The notes below the pieces were generated by a model, which was not told the DNA's origin, ran no database searches, and was given only the letters and a program-made list of their open reading frames with translations. DNA of 64,000 bases, taken from a virus. Made by a program: the position numbers and the translations under genes. The first letter of the stretch is position 1, and every line of letters begins with the position of its first letter. Positions 34,711-43,326 of this stretch are shown piece by piece. Location of the stretch: the IMG/VR virus record IMGVR_UViG_3300021168_000355, positions 1-64,000 of that record; one strand, 5' to 3'.

Positions 34711-35589
34711 TTAATGGGACCGTCGGTCAGGCAATCCCATTCGACTCACAATCTGGCGGGGACGAGCCATCTGGTGGATGAACGTCTTTTTGCCATGGTA
34801 GGTGGTGATGTTTCGACCCGCTTCATCCCGCTTGGAGGTGGCGCGGATTTCGTTGTCCTCCAAATCAGTTGGATTCAGAGAGGCTTCGATGGCATCGGCA
34901 TAAACCCGACGTTCAATGCTGTCGAAGAAGGCGCCCTCGGGAATGATGGAGAGGTCAGCGTCCTTGTTGTCGGCGCTGAACTCCTTCAACCCATTGGCAA
35001 GGCGGCGGCGATAATTCATCTTGGTTTCGCCGTCAAGCGGACGTGGAGCCTTCTTGTTGAAGCCCTGATAGACAGAATCCGCTTTGGATTGGATATCTGC
35101 CATCGCATTGAAGTCCTCGTCGGACAACTGCTTTGGAATCATCGCCCTGATTTCAGGCAATGCAGCTTCCAATTCCGCAAGCTTCTTCTTGGTCGCTGCG
35201 AGTTCGACCGCAGTTGCATCGGCGCGGGCGTCGGCAGCCGCATCCTTCTTATGAAGGAGGTGAAGGTCGCCGTCGTCCTTCTTGGCGTCGGGCTTGGAGG
35301 CATCGCCCTTTGCAGCGTCGGCAGCCGCAGCAGCGTCGGCAGCAGCTTTGTCAGCCTTCTCTTTCGCATCAGCGGCGGCATCGGCATCAGCCTTCGCGGC
35401 ATCCTCCTTCTTCTTTTTCTCCTCCTCCTTCTCGTTGTCCCAAGCGTCCATTCGGCTCTTGAGGGAGTCACAAGACTTGGAAACCTCTTTCAAGGCGTCC
35501 ATAATCTTTTCGGAGTCGGAACGAGTATCTGCCTTCGCAGCATCGCCCTTTGCAGTCGCGTCCTCTTTCTTGTCCTTGTCCTCGGCCAT
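34711..35589 (-). CDS. Nested scaffold protein, in-frame internal start
   Basis: 292 aa beginning at an internal ATG (codon 337 of the long gene). A strong AAGGAGTT site lies 7-8 bases upstream (35596-35603), inside coding sequence where none is needed. The product would be a highly charged coiled-coil scaffold without protease, as lambda Nu3 is nested in gene C. The prediction rests on the ribosome site and domain border. Confidence 0.6.
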   Translation of the reverse strand: MAEDKDKKEDATAKGDAAKADTRSDSEKIMDALKEVSKSCDSLKSRMDAWDNEKEEEKKKKEDAAKADADAAADAKEKADKAAADAAAAADAAKGDASKPDAKKDDGDLHLLHKKDAAADARADATAVELAATKKKLAELEAALPEIRAMIPKQLSDEDFNAMADIQSKADSVYQGFNKKAPRPLDGETKMNYRRRLANGLKEFSADNKDADLSIIPEGAFFDSIERRVYADAIEASLNPTDLEDNEIRATSKRDEAGRNITTYHGKKTFIHQMARPRQIVSRMGLPDRRSH

Positions 35590-36597
35590 ATCTGTAACTC
35601 CTTTTGAGGTTGACACTCCTGTGGGAATATGCTCTTGTGTTCCCTCAGGCTCTTTTACAATTGAATCCGCTCGAACCATATCTGCTCGGATTCCTTCTGC
35701 TGGTCCGCCTTTATCCCAAACACCTGTTTTACAGATCGCTAAATGATCCACATACGTGGGCTTACCTTCAATCAATAAAGTGGATCCGTCCGAAAGCTTT
35801 AGAGTTGTGTTTTCGGTCGGGTCTCCGAACACCACAGTGGGTGACGTAGATAAGGTATGATCGGCCAAACGTTGATTTGCCTCATCATCATAAATCCGTG
35901 CTACCACATTGATTTGATCATCCTCAATCCATGAATAGCCAGTGGTACCTACCACTCGCTTGCGATGCTCCTCACTATCTAAAGTGGCTCCAGGCGGGTG
36001 CCACCAGATCACAGGTATTCCGGACATTCTCTCCATCAGACCAGGAGTCAACCAAATCTGAGGATCGCGGTAGACATATTCATCCAATGAGGGACGATGC
36101 GAGAACCCTGTCCCAGTTGCCCTCATCACATAAAAGGTTGCATTCTCAACCCTTTGGGGAGAACTTAATCCTTCGTGCGCCATCGCACGCGAAATCTCCA
36201 TTTCGTCCATTTTCGGTCGCCGGAGCGCCAACTCAACACCTGGATGAAGGTTGAGCGACTGGGCTTCATCGGCTGTGAACCATCCATAAGCGGTGTGTTC
36301 GTCATCAAGCTTGCATCGGAATTGGTCATCGACCTTTTTGACGAATGTGGTAAAGTCCACACCGTTAAAGAGGTAGCGGCATAGCTCACCGTCCATTGGT
36401 CCAGGGTTGAACCCTGTTTCCTCAATAGCCTCTCGTATAGCTGTAATTTCAGCGGTTTCATTATTCTCTGTCTTACCACCAGGGATACCCCAATAGCCTC
36501 CCATATCTCCTTTATTGGAGCGAAGCATAAAGAGGAATTTATCCTTTGGAGCTATAAAAAGGATACCTGCCGCTTTTATGATATCATCCGGTGGCAA
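34711..36597 (-). CDS. Fusion: NUDIX hydrolase + DUF2213 prohead protease + scaffold
   Basis: 628 aa. Residues 10-125 form a NUDIX domain with a complete NUDIX box (GGKTENNETAEITAIREAIEETGF pattern at 40-63, all glutamates present). Residues about 150-315 match the DUF2213 prohead protease, including EYVYRDPQIWLTPGLMERM and TSPTVVFGD. From about 337 the protein is Ala/Asp/Lys-rich coiled coil (scaffold-like) with a conserved ending near RMGLPDRRSH. The scaffold part can also be made on its own (see nested entry). NUDIX fused to the protease might hydrolyse nucleotides or only be structural. Confidence 0.85.
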   Translation of the reverse strand: MPPDDIIKAAGILFIAPKDKFLFMLRSNKGDMGGYWGIPGGKTENNETAEITAIREAIEETGFNPGPMDGELCRYLFNGVDFTTFVKKVDDQFRCKLDDEHTAYGWFTADEAQSLNLHPGVELALRRPKMDEMEISRAMAHEGLSSPQRVENATFYVMRATGTGFSHRPSLDEYVYRDPQIWLTPGLMERMSGIPVIWWHPPGATLDSEEHRKRVVGTTGYSWIEDDQINVVARIYDDEANQRLADHTLSTSPTVVFGDPTENTTLKLSDGSTLLIEGKPTYVDHLAICKTGVWDKGGPAEGIRADMVRADSIVKEPEGTQEHIPTGVSTSKGVTDMAEDKDKKEDATAKGDAAKADTRSDSEKIMDALKEVSKSCDSLKSRMDAWDNEKEEEKKKKEDAAKADADAAADAKEKADKAAADAAAAADAAKGDASKPDAKKDDGDLHLLHKKDAAADARADATAVELAATKKKLAELEAALPEIRAMIPKQLSDEDFNAMADIQSKADSVYQGFNKKAPRPLDGETKMNYRRRLANGLKEFSADNKDADLSIIPEGAFFDSIERRVYADAIEASLNPTDLEDNEIRATSKRDEAGRNITTYHGKKTFIHQMARPRQIVSRMGLPDRRSH

Positions 36598-38214
36598 TCA
36601 CTCTCTCCTTAATGCCACAATGTTTTCAAACAATTCCAACGCATCTGCGGTGGATAGTTTCACCTTTGCTCGTCCAGGGGTTCCTTGGGGTCCTTTCTCA
36701 ACTCCTGGGGGAAGTCCATCAGGTCCTTTGAGGGCAGGAGGGCTAGGTTTACCAGCAGTCTTACCGCCGACTTGTGCGCCTCCCTTCGTTCCCTCTCCCT
36801 GTTCCACACCCTGTTGACCCGCCAACACAGCCATTGCTTCTGGCGGTATATAGTCCTTAAGTGTTTCCCAATTAAACTTGATTCCGTTGGAAAACATCTT
36901 GGTATCTTCGGTAATCGCATCGACACCCCATTTGATAAGCTCCATGCGATTTTCGGGGTCGATGACTGGCAACAAGACCTGCATAATGGCAATAATAGCC
37001 TTTAGCTTTGTGTCCGATATCTTAATCTTCTCGGATTCTGGCTCAACGAGAAGTGAGGGCCACGTGGCAACAAAGCTATTTTTCCAATCATAGAAAGCCT
37101 TAGTATAGGTCACGTTCTTGTAGGCTTCGGGATATTTCTTGCGTTGAGCCTCAAAGAACTCAGGGGTCCATGCCCGATACATACAGACCCGATCCATAAA
37201 CTCATAGAGAGGATTCATATCCTTTCGGACACCATCCACATACTTGGCAATGGCTTTAGCATCCTCTTTACCCTCAGCGAAGCCCCCAGCGAAGGGTAGG
37301 GAGTTGAGCAACTTGGAGGGCATATCTGCCGCAGAAGCAATGTTCTCCAGAATATGGTTCCGAGCCATTTCGGCTGGACCTTCCAAATTCTGGAGATTAA
37401 GGCTTTCTATGGACTCATCCACAGTTATAGATATGACGTTATCGGTAGAAGCCTCCCGAAGCAGGACACGCTTCATGCTGGCCATTACAGCCATTGCATT
37501 GTTGACAATTGGACCAATTATCTTGAGCTTGGCAACAATGACGCCTGCTTTACGGGCAATCATCGCATCCATCTTCAAGGTGTCAATATAACTCTTGAGC
37601 GGGTAGAGCGACCTCTGATAGCAAGAACGACCCACATAGCCAAAAGCTGAGGTCGTCCAAGCAATATAAATGGGCTGTTCGTTTAAGGTAATAACTGTCC
37701 GCGAGGGATGATATTGTGTCCCTGCAACCCGAACAACGTCATCAATGGGTTTCTGGAACCGCATTGAATTGGGGTCTTGTTCCATCGACAAGGACCCCGA
37801 CGTATTCAGTGGATCAAATACGTTAAAGCCGATTTTCAGGTCTTTGATGGTCTTATAATCGATTGGGCGATTGGGAGGAACACCCTGAGCAAGTAATCCC
37901 AAAGTCGATATGCCATAAACGCGCGATATGGTTTTAGCCGCATGAATGATCTTGTCCGCATTCAATGCTTCCCATTCCGATATGAATTGGTCCGCAACGT
38001 CATCGGTCTGACAAGAGCGAACCTTAATCTCTCGGGGCTGGGATTGAGCCAATGTAATGGGGTTCTCAGCTACCCTAGCACCTAAAGGGTGATAAAGGTA
38101 TATGAGTTTGCACATTTCATAGGACGACTCATCTCCGGGTTGAATGTCCTCGGAGTTGATAATTCGTCCTAAAAAATTGCCCGTTGTTGGGGCGTTGACA
38201 ACAATATCAGCCAA
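36598..38214 (-). CDS. Portal protein (DUF1073 type)
   Basis: 538 aa. Matches DUF1073 portal proteins: SRVYGISTLGLLAQG near 95, FNVFDPLNTSGSL near 125, YIAWTTSAFGYVGRSCYQ near 195 and AADMPSKLLNSLPFAGGFAEG near 300. The last 60 residues are Gly/Pro-rich. Adjacent to protease-scaffold on one side and the terminase region on the other. It forms the dodecameric DNA entry ring. Confidence 0.85.
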   Translation of the reverse strand: MADIVVNAPTTGNFLGRIINSEDIQPGDESSYEMCKLIYLYHPLGARVAENPITLAQSQPREIKVRSCQTDDVADQFISEWEALNADKIIHAAKTISRVYGISTLGLLAQGVPPNRPIDYKTIKDLKIGFNVFDPLNTSGSLSMEQDPNSMRFQKPIDDVVRVAGTQYHPSRTVITLNEQPIYIAWTTSAFGYVGRSCYQRSLYPLKSYIDTLKMDAMIARKAGVIVAKLKIIGPIVNNAMAVMASMKRVLLREASTDNVISITVDESIESLNLQNLEGPAEMARNHILENIASAADMPSKLLNSLPFAGGFAEGKEDAKAIAKYVDGVRKDMNPLYEFMDRVCMYRAWTPEFFEAQRKKYPEAYKNVTYTKAFYDWKNSFVATWPSLLVEPESEKIKISDTKLKAIIAIMQVLLPVIDPENRMELIKWGVDAITEDTKMFSNGIKFNWETLKDYIPPEAMAVLAGQQGVEQGEGTKGGAQVGGKTAGKPSPPALKGPDGLPPGVEKGPQGTPGRAKVKLSTADALELFENIVALRRE

Positions 38215-38542
38215 CTAAGTTCCCCTCTCCATCAATGGCGGGTGGCTGACCCTGGGGTTGAACATTTGGGAATATAGGTGGTATGTTACCACCTGTACGA
38301 ATTATCTCCACTTGCCCCAGAAGCGGATCCTGTTCGACAGTGGGTAGATCAGGATCGATAGGGGGATCCAAATCAATCGCGATGGGATCAGGATCAGGCG
38401 TTATCTCGATTTGAGGCGGATCAACGGTAAGTTGTTGATACGCGAGTTTGGCTTGTGTTCCAAAAGGCAATGTGTTATCGATCACAAAGCCATAGAAACT
38501 TTTGGCATATTCAGGAGTAATGATTTTTACATTCTGGGGCAT
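38207..38542 (-). CDS. Hypothetical proline/aspartate-rich protein
   Basis: 111 aa. The start YAKSFYGFVIDN resembles the start of the next gene (WAKKFWGVEVVD), suggesting a common N-terminal motif. The rest is Pro/Asp-rich and probably disordered. Overlaps the portal start by 8 bp. Confidence 0.65.
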   Translation of the reverse strand: MPQNVKIITPEYAKSFYGFVIDNTLPFGTQAKLAYQQLTVDPPQIEITPDPDPIAIDLDPPIDPDLPTVEQDPLLGQVEIIRTGGNIPPIFPNVQPQGQPPAIDGEGNLVG

Positions 38543-38552
38543 TCATTCCTCC

Positions 38553-38918
38553 TTACGGAACAGCATAACCATTTGCTGATGACGCGGTGGCTGAGCCTGT
38601 GACATTTGTGGCTGTAACATCACAGGTGAGAGTAGTTCCCAAATCAGCGGAAGCGATGATATAGGGATTGGCTGCTCCATTTGCACCAGTTATATTGGTA
38701 CCATTGCGTTGCCACCGATAAGCATAGGAGTCAGGGACACCATGCCAATTCCCAACAGTGCTCTCGACCGCATCGCCAGGAACCCCTGTTCCCCCAGTCT
38801 CAAGCATCACAACAGGGGGATCAAAATTAACAGGCACCTCAGGTGTTGGATCAACGACCTCAACGCCCCAAAACTTCTTGGCCCAACCTGCACCTACTAC
38901 CATTGGATACTGGGGCAT
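38553..38918 (-). CDS. Ig-like domain protein
   Basis: 121 aa. After the WAKKFWGVEVVD motif, residues 35-120 form one Ig-like domain with VGNWHGVPDSYAYRWQRNG and TCDVTATNVTGSATA, matching the repeats of the 38929 protein. Phage Ig-like domains often decorate capsids and bind surface sugars. Confidence 0.75.
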   Translation of the reverse strand: MPQYPMVVGAGWAKKFWGVEVVDPTPEVPVNFDPPVVMLETGGTGVPGDAVESTVGNWHGVPDSYAYRWQRNGTNITGANGAANPYIIASADLGTTLTCDVTATNVTGSATASSANGYAVP

Positions 38919-38928
38919 CTAAAAGCTC

Positions 38929-40032
38929 CTATGTCACGTTGATGGTGCAGGTGCTTGGAACACCTATACCTATATCATTCTGTGCGTAAAGGGTATAAGT
39001 ATAGGTACCAGCTATTATGGCTGCGGCATTTGCTACCGTAACCACACCTGAACTATCTATGGTAAACATTCCTGAAGGAGTACCACCAGTTTCGACAAGG
39101 GCCCAAGCATTTGGATTATTTGTTGCGACACATGTACCAATAATTTGACCCTGCGTTACTGGGAGAGAAACATCAAAATTAGCTGGGGTAATGGCTGGCT
39201 CTGGAGGATTTACAGAAACCTGATTAGATGTGGAAACAGCAATGCCGCCACCCACAGCATTCGAGGCTTGAGCGACTCCAGAAATTACTCCATTGGCATC
39301 AGCCTCTGTGGTTGTATATTGGTTTGTATTAGCACCAGAAATAGACGAACCATTTCGTTGCCAACCATAAAAATAGTTAGTTGGATTATTAGTCCAAGCT
39401 CCAGTGCTCATCGATAATGTTGTACCAAAATCAACAGGTCCAACAGGATTAATTGATGGTGCAACGACATTGACAGGGGGTCCAGCGATAGCCACAACAT
39501 TGCTAGATGGCTCAGGTAAACTCTTGCCCCCTTCATTGTCCGCAGCTACAGTCAAACCAATATTATTATTTCGGTCCACTATGGTAGTCGTATAGGTACT
39601 GGCATTTTGTCCAGCAATTGGAGTACCATTTCTAGTCCATTGATAATCGAACCCAATTGGAGTATTCGTCCAAATACCTGGATTCGCTGTTAAAAGTGTA
39701 CCTGAGGTAACTGTACCTGTCGGCGTGATGGATGGTGGAGTTGTATTTACAGGTATTGGCGGCGGAGCGGGGGCTACATCCCATACCGGCATCGCATCTC
39801 CTGCACCTGAGATATAAACTGGAATAGCGTTATTTGGGTTCCCTTGATCACTCCCAATCGGAGGCGCTCCCGGTCCCCCAGTCACGTAGACTGGGATAGG
39901 CCCAGACGCAGGGGATCCTGCTCCCGCTATGAAATTGACTGGAATTGCACCACCTCCAGGACCCGCAACAACGTACACTGGAATTGCTCCAGCTGCGTTG
40001 GTGCGATCATTTGGGTACATAATGGCGTTCAT
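38929..40032 (-). CDS. Multi-domain Ig-like / cadherin-like surface protein
   Basis: 367 aa. The first 95 residues repeat the pattern AIPVYV in several short units. Two Ig-like domains follow (about 98-180 and 185-270), each with a YxWxRNGxxIxGxN motif, and a C-terminal cadherin-like domain (about 280-367) with VTVANAAAIIAGTYTYTLYAQN. Probably a head decoration or weak adhesion protein. Confidence 0.75.
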   Translation of the reverse strand: MNAIMYPNDRTNAAGAIPVYVVAGPGGGAIPVNFIAGAGSPASGPIPVYVTGGPGAPPIGSDQGNPNNAIPVYISGAGDAMPVWDVAPAPPPIPVNTTPPSITPTGTVTSGTLLTANPGIWTNTPIGFDYQWTRNGTPIAGQNASTYTTTIVDRNNNIGLTVAADNEGGKSLPEPSSNVVAIAGPPVNVVAPSINPVGPVDFGTTLSMSTGAWTNNPTNYFYGWQRNGSSISGANTNQYTTTEADANGVISGVAQASNAVGGGIAVSTSNQVSVNPPEPAITPANFDVSLPVTQGQIIGTCVATNNPNAWALVETGGTPSGMFTIDSSGVVTVANAAAIIAGTYTYTLYAQNDIGIGVPSTCTINVT

Positions 40033-40223
40033 AGGTAAGCTAAATTACCTCCACCAAACAATAGCCAGATGACAATGATGATCAGGAGAATACCAACTAG
40101 ACCGATGCCAGTATGACCATAACCATAGCCGTAGCGCCAATTAGGATTAATATTAGGTCCAGCTACCCCTCCAAGCAAAACGATAATGAGGATAACGACG
40201 AGGATTATACTAAGTGGTCTCAT
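40029..40223 (-). CDS. Small membrane protein (DUF3309-like)
   Basis: 64 aa with two hydrophobic stretches (about 4-22 and 40-58) around a GYGYGHTGIGL loop, like the DUF3309 family of short membrane proteins found in many Proteobacteria. Overlaps both neighbours by 4 bp. Odd to find inside a packaging module. Confidence 0.65.
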   Translation of the reverse strand: MRPLSIILVVILIIVLLGGVAGPNINPNWRYGYGYGHTGIGLVGILLIIIVIWLLFGGGNLAYL

Positions 40224-40489
40224 TTTATCGCCGCTCCAAATTCGCCATGATACCGAACACGTTGGCGCTTCTCGATGGCTTCTTCCTTCATAAAGATAAC
40301 ACCATAAGTGATCGCTAGGGCTACTGCATGGGGTAAGTTAACCGCATCAAGCTTATACCTCGCTTGATCAAGGTACGTTTTAACTGATCCGTATGATACA
40401 CCTGTAAGCATACTAATTTCCCGATAGGTCTTCCCTTGAGCGGCCCATGATAAACATTCAGTTTCCCTACTCGAAAGGGGTGTACGCAT
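40220..40489 (-). CDS. LuxR/GerE-type helix-turn-helix protein
   Basis: 89 aa from the ATG at 40489; a start at 40540 would overlap the terminase end by 41 bp and has no better ribosome site. The GerE domain is nearly complete: LSSRETECLSWAAQGKTYREI, VKTYLDQARYKLDA and NLPHAVALAI. No autoinducer or receiver domain is present. It may regulate phage late genes or host quorum-response promoters. Confidence 0.75.
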   Translation of the reverse strand: MRTPLSSRETECLSWAAQGKTYREISMLTGVSYGSVKTYLDQARYKLDAVNLPHAVALAITYGVIFMKEEAIEKRQRVRYHGEFGAAIK

Positions 40490-40499
40490 CGCGAACCAC

Positions 40500-41786
40500 T
40501 TAGAACCCCTCCATGTTGCCGCATCCAATGCTAACCCCATAGGTGAACGTGTCTAAAAGGTCATCGGCGCGGTCTTTTGCGTCCTTGTCACCTACGCGGA
40601 ACCCTGTGACTTGATGGATGAAATGATTCTGGAGTTGATCCTTAAAGTCCGTCTCCTTGTAGAAAGCCTCTTCGCTCATCTTGACCTTGTGAGACCACAC
40701 ATACCCCGAAACATTCATTGCCCTCTCATCTTTACCAATCGATGTCAACTTACCCTCGATTGGTTGAGCGGGCAATCCATTGTTCTGTGCTTGCTGAATA
40801 AGCACCGTTCCTGAACCTTTATCCTCAATGAAGGCGGCAACCTTGCGGTTCATCGCTCCACATTTTTTGGACAATTCTTCCAGTCTCGCAAAAACAGAAG
40901 GAAGCCAACCTTCCAACATAGCTCCATCAATCGAGAGGATATCCCAATCAAGAATAACAAGAGGATGACCCACTCCAAGCTGCCATGAAGAAGCGTAGTA
41001 GGTGACAGCGGTACCGTCATGCTCTTTGCCTGACTTCATCCCGGTGTCTATAACCGCATAGACGAAATCACATAGGAAGGGATAGGGAACAGGTTTTCCG
41101 TTGACAAGGAAGTTGTCGATGGAAAAGAAGGCGACACCACGCCAGTCAATGAACTCGGCTTCAATCTCCTGACGAAAGAACAAAGGATGAAGGCTTTTCC
41201 TCAGCTTCTCTATTTCGTCGGCGGGAATATAGGGGTTCTTCCAAGTGGGAGCATGAAAGGTGTTAAACTCGAATTTTGGATCGTTACAAATACGCCAGAA
41301 GAAATTGTCAGTGTCTACTCCGTTTGGGGTCGAAAAGACCCACGCATTGCCTCGATAGTCTAGGAGTGTGGGACGAATAGCTCCCTCCCACGTTTTCAGC
41401 ATATAATCGGGAGTGAATGCCGCCTCATCGATAATGACGGTATGATACTTCCTCGACCGACCTGCTGCCTTATTCTCTAAGCTCCAGAAGTCTGCCCGTC
41501 CCCCAGTGATCAGGCGAATGACTCCAGATGTTTGATTTGATACCTCAATCAGAGGGTGTAAGACATGGCGAACGGAAACGAATACTTCGGATAAGAGCTT
41601 ATAGGACGGAGCGAAATATCCAACCGCCTTGCCCCGTATTGTCCCATCTTCGATGATTGTTTGGGCAAATTCTGTCTTACCGAAACGCCGACCACACCTT
41701 CCCGCCCGGAACCTGCCTGGCATTTTGAAAGCTTCTACCTGCCCCGCATGAAGCTCTGGCATATGTATTTGGAACGGCGCGTTCAT
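40500..41786 (-). CDS. terL: Terminase large subunit
   Basis: 428 aa. ATPase: Walker A GRRFGKT at 32-38, Walker B VIIDEA at 117-122, coupling motif FSTPNG near 150. The C-terminal nuclease has an acidic site VIDTGMKSG near residue 240 and further acidic groups (EDKGSG near 312). It pumps and cuts concatemeric DNA into proheads. The upstream gap holds palindromic repeats instead of a promoter. Confidence 0.95.
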   Translation of the reverse strand: MNAPFQIHMPELHAGQVEAFKMPGRFRAGRCGRRFGKTEFAQTIIEDGTIRGKAVGYFAPSYKLLSEVFVSVRHVLHPLIEVSNQTSGVIRLITGGRADFWSLENKAAGRSRKYHTVIIDEAAFTPDYMLKTWEGAIRPTLLDYRGNAWVFSTPNGVDTDNFFWRICNDPKFEFNTFHAPTWKNPYIPADEIEKLRKSLHPLFFRQEIEAEFIDWRGVAFFSIDNFLVNGKPVPYPFLCDFVYAVIDTGMKSGKEHDGTAVTYYASSWQLGVGHPLVILDWDILSIDGAMLEGWLPSVFARLEELSKKCGAMNRKVAAFIEDKGSGTVLIQQAQNNGLPAQPIEGKLTSIGKDERAMNVSGYVWSHKVKMSEEAFYKETDFKDQLQNHFIHQVTGFRVGDKDAKDRADDLLDTFTYGVSIGCGNMEGF

Positions 41787-41837
41787 GGTATGTTTTTAGG
41801 TTGTCACCGTGCGTTCTACTTTTGTTCACGTAGATAA

Positions 41838-41905
41838 CAGGGATGCCCCTTTTAGCACTACTAAAAAAGGACATCCCTGAACTGTAAGTTTTTAGTATAC
41901 TAAAA
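41838..41905. repeat. Palindromic element: CAGGGAT inverted repeat and TTTTAGTATACTAAAA
   Basis: CAGGGATG (41838-41845) and CATCCCTG (41872-41879) flank TTTTAGCACTACTAAAA (41850-41866). A perfect 16-bp palindrome TTTTAGTATACTAAAA follows at 41890-41905. The same parts occur at 63423-63501, and the 16-mer core at 54028-54042. Lies in the gap before terL; candidate operator. Confidence 0.8.
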
Positions 41906-41915
41906 TGCGATCGGA

Positions 41916-42647
41916 CTAACGCTTGGGCTGTGCCGTCGGTGGTGTTCCGCCTGGCGCGATGGGCTGAGTCGGAGTACCTGGCGCTGCACCACCCGGTAGA
42001 CCCTGATCAGGCGCCGGCGGCTTCTCGGACGGTGGCTTGTTCGGGGGAAGTCCCTGATCGGGATGCGGGGGAACCGTAATCACCGCATAACGATAGCCGA
42101 CGCCTGAGATTGCCACAAGAACAATGGCCTTGCCTTCCGGAACGCTTGGGGGAAGCGGAGGCCAAATCGTGCCCGGCGGCGGGTTGGTCGGGGGCAAGGG
42201 CTGGCCGGGAACCGGCGGAAGACCCTGATCGGGACCAATCGGCCAAACCGGAATATGACCTTCATCGACGCCGTAGTCAGGATCGGTGGGACGACCCGGA
42301 CGAGGGGGACGATTACCGACGTGAGGCGGACGACCGCCGCCAGGAAGTCCCTGATCGGGTCCTGCACCTTCATCGACGCCCCAATCGGGATCCGTTGGGC
42401 GCCCACCAAACGAGGGAAGATGACCAGGACGCGGAGGACGACCGCCGCCAGGAAGACCTTGATCGGGATGACCCGGCCAACCGCCCGGAAGTCCCTGATC
42501 GGGACGCGGGGGACGACCGCCCGGACGACCGCCCGGAAGTTCATGATCGGGATGACCGCCTTCATCGACGCCATAGTCAGGGTCGATGGGTCGCCCCGAA
42601 CTGTCAAAACGCACCGGAGTAACCCACATCAATTGTCCTCTAGGCAT
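41916..42647 (-). CDS. Proline/glycine-rich repeat protein (PDQGLPGG repeats)
   Basis: 243 aa with at least eight copies of a P-D-Q-G-L-P-G/P motif and related DPDxGVDEG units, then a short folded part near 175-200 (GKAIVLVAISGVGYRYAVI). Probably extended. Encoded between small and large terminase genes, but no packaging motif is seen. Confidence 0.75.
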   Translation of the reverse strand: MPRGQLMWVTPVRFDSSGRPIDPDYGVDEGGHPDHELPGGRPGGRPPRPDQGLPGGWPGHPDQGLPGGGRPPRPGHLPSFGGRPTDPDWGVDEGAGPDQGLPGGGRPPHVGNRPPRPGRPTDPDYGVDEGHIPVWPIGPDQGLPPVPGQPLPPTNPPPGTIWPPLPPSVPEGKAIVLVAISGVGYRYAVITVPPHPDQGLPPNKPPSEKPPAPDQGLPGGAAPGTPTQPIAPGGTPPTAQPKR

Positions 42648-42726
42648 ATGCTTTCCTTCCGTTGTAGAACCGTGTTACTTGGGTAATGCTCTTTAAATGC
42701 CTTGCATCCATTACCTAAAAGCGAGG

Positions 42727-42960
42727 CTACTCAGGCGCCCTCTCGGGCGGATACTCCTGATCCGCTTGGGGCGGATTATCAATAGAGCCCGCATGAGGAG
42801 CCCCTGGATTGGGATCATTCTTCGGACGACCATGATCCGAGTAGCCAGGGTTGTAAATAAGTTCCTGATCAGGAGTGGGAGTCGTAAGATCCTCTCCTTC
42901 ACCAGGTCCCTGAGGGCCAGGGGGACGAATTTTGGTCTCTCGCGGTGGTTCTTTAGGCAT
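42727..42960 (-). CDS. Small proline-rich protein
   Basis: 77 aa, Pro/Gly/Asp-rich, no folded domain apparent. ATG 42960 follows the previous stop by 15 bp with AGGAAG. Similar in style to the PDQGLPGG protein but without its repeat. Confidence 0.6.
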   Translation of the reverse strand: MPKEPPRETKIRPPGPQGPGEGEDLTTPTPDQELIYNPGYSDHGRPKNDPNPGAPHAGSIDNPPQADQEYPPERAPE

Positions 42961-42975
42961 GATGCTTCCTTTACG

Positions 42976-43302
42976 TTACCCCGCCCCTTGCTCATCCTGG
43001 GGTAGGCCCCCAGTGATACTGATTCTGATACCTTGCTCATCGGTAAGGGAGGCAGGGGCTAAACGGACATTTCGATAGGGCATTGCTGCCTTTGCTGCGT
43101 CCATACGTCGATCCATCGGCTGATTTGGATCGCGCATGACCGCCATAAGAAAGTCCAAAGGTTCCGCGTCCGGCTCAATCTGAGGCGGGGGAGGGCGTCC
43201 ATTACCGTAGTGAGTGTTTTGCGGGAAAGGTAGAATGGCACCCGGAAGCGGAAACCTCGAGGGTGGTCCATAATTCCCCGGCCCGTTATATCCAGCCGAC
43301 AT
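42976..43302 (-). CDS. Probable terminase small subunit
   Basis: 108 aa from ATG 43302; longer reading would cross the promoter region. After a Pro/Gly/Asn-rich start, DFLMAVMRDPNQPMDRRMDAAKAAMPY near residues 48-75 matches short phage proteins usually annotated as small terminase. First gene of the late operon, 18 bp from the predicted transcription start. Confidence 0.6.
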   Translation of the reverse strand: MSAGYNGPGNYGPPSRFPLPGAILPFPQNTHYGNGRPPPPQIEPDAEPLDFLMAVMRDPNQPMDRRMDAAKAAMPYRNVRLAPASLTDEQGIRISITGGLPQDEQGAG

Positions 43303-43326
43303 AGCGTACCCTTTTGCCCCGCAAAC

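Noticed and set aside
34714-35607. Long plus-strand frame opposite the scaffold region
   Set aside because: Mirror of the Ala/Asp/Lys-rich coding sequence; no ribosome site.
41838-41879. Reading the CAGGGATG hairpin as an ordinary terminator
   Set aside because: It has internal TTTTAG palindromes and no terminal T-run on the minus strand, and its parts recur at 63423-63501 outside a terminator setting.
42110-42622. Long frames on both strands in the PDQGLPGG repeat gene
   Set aside because: Repeats keep all frames open by base composition; only the minus-strand frame gives regular protein repeats in operon order.
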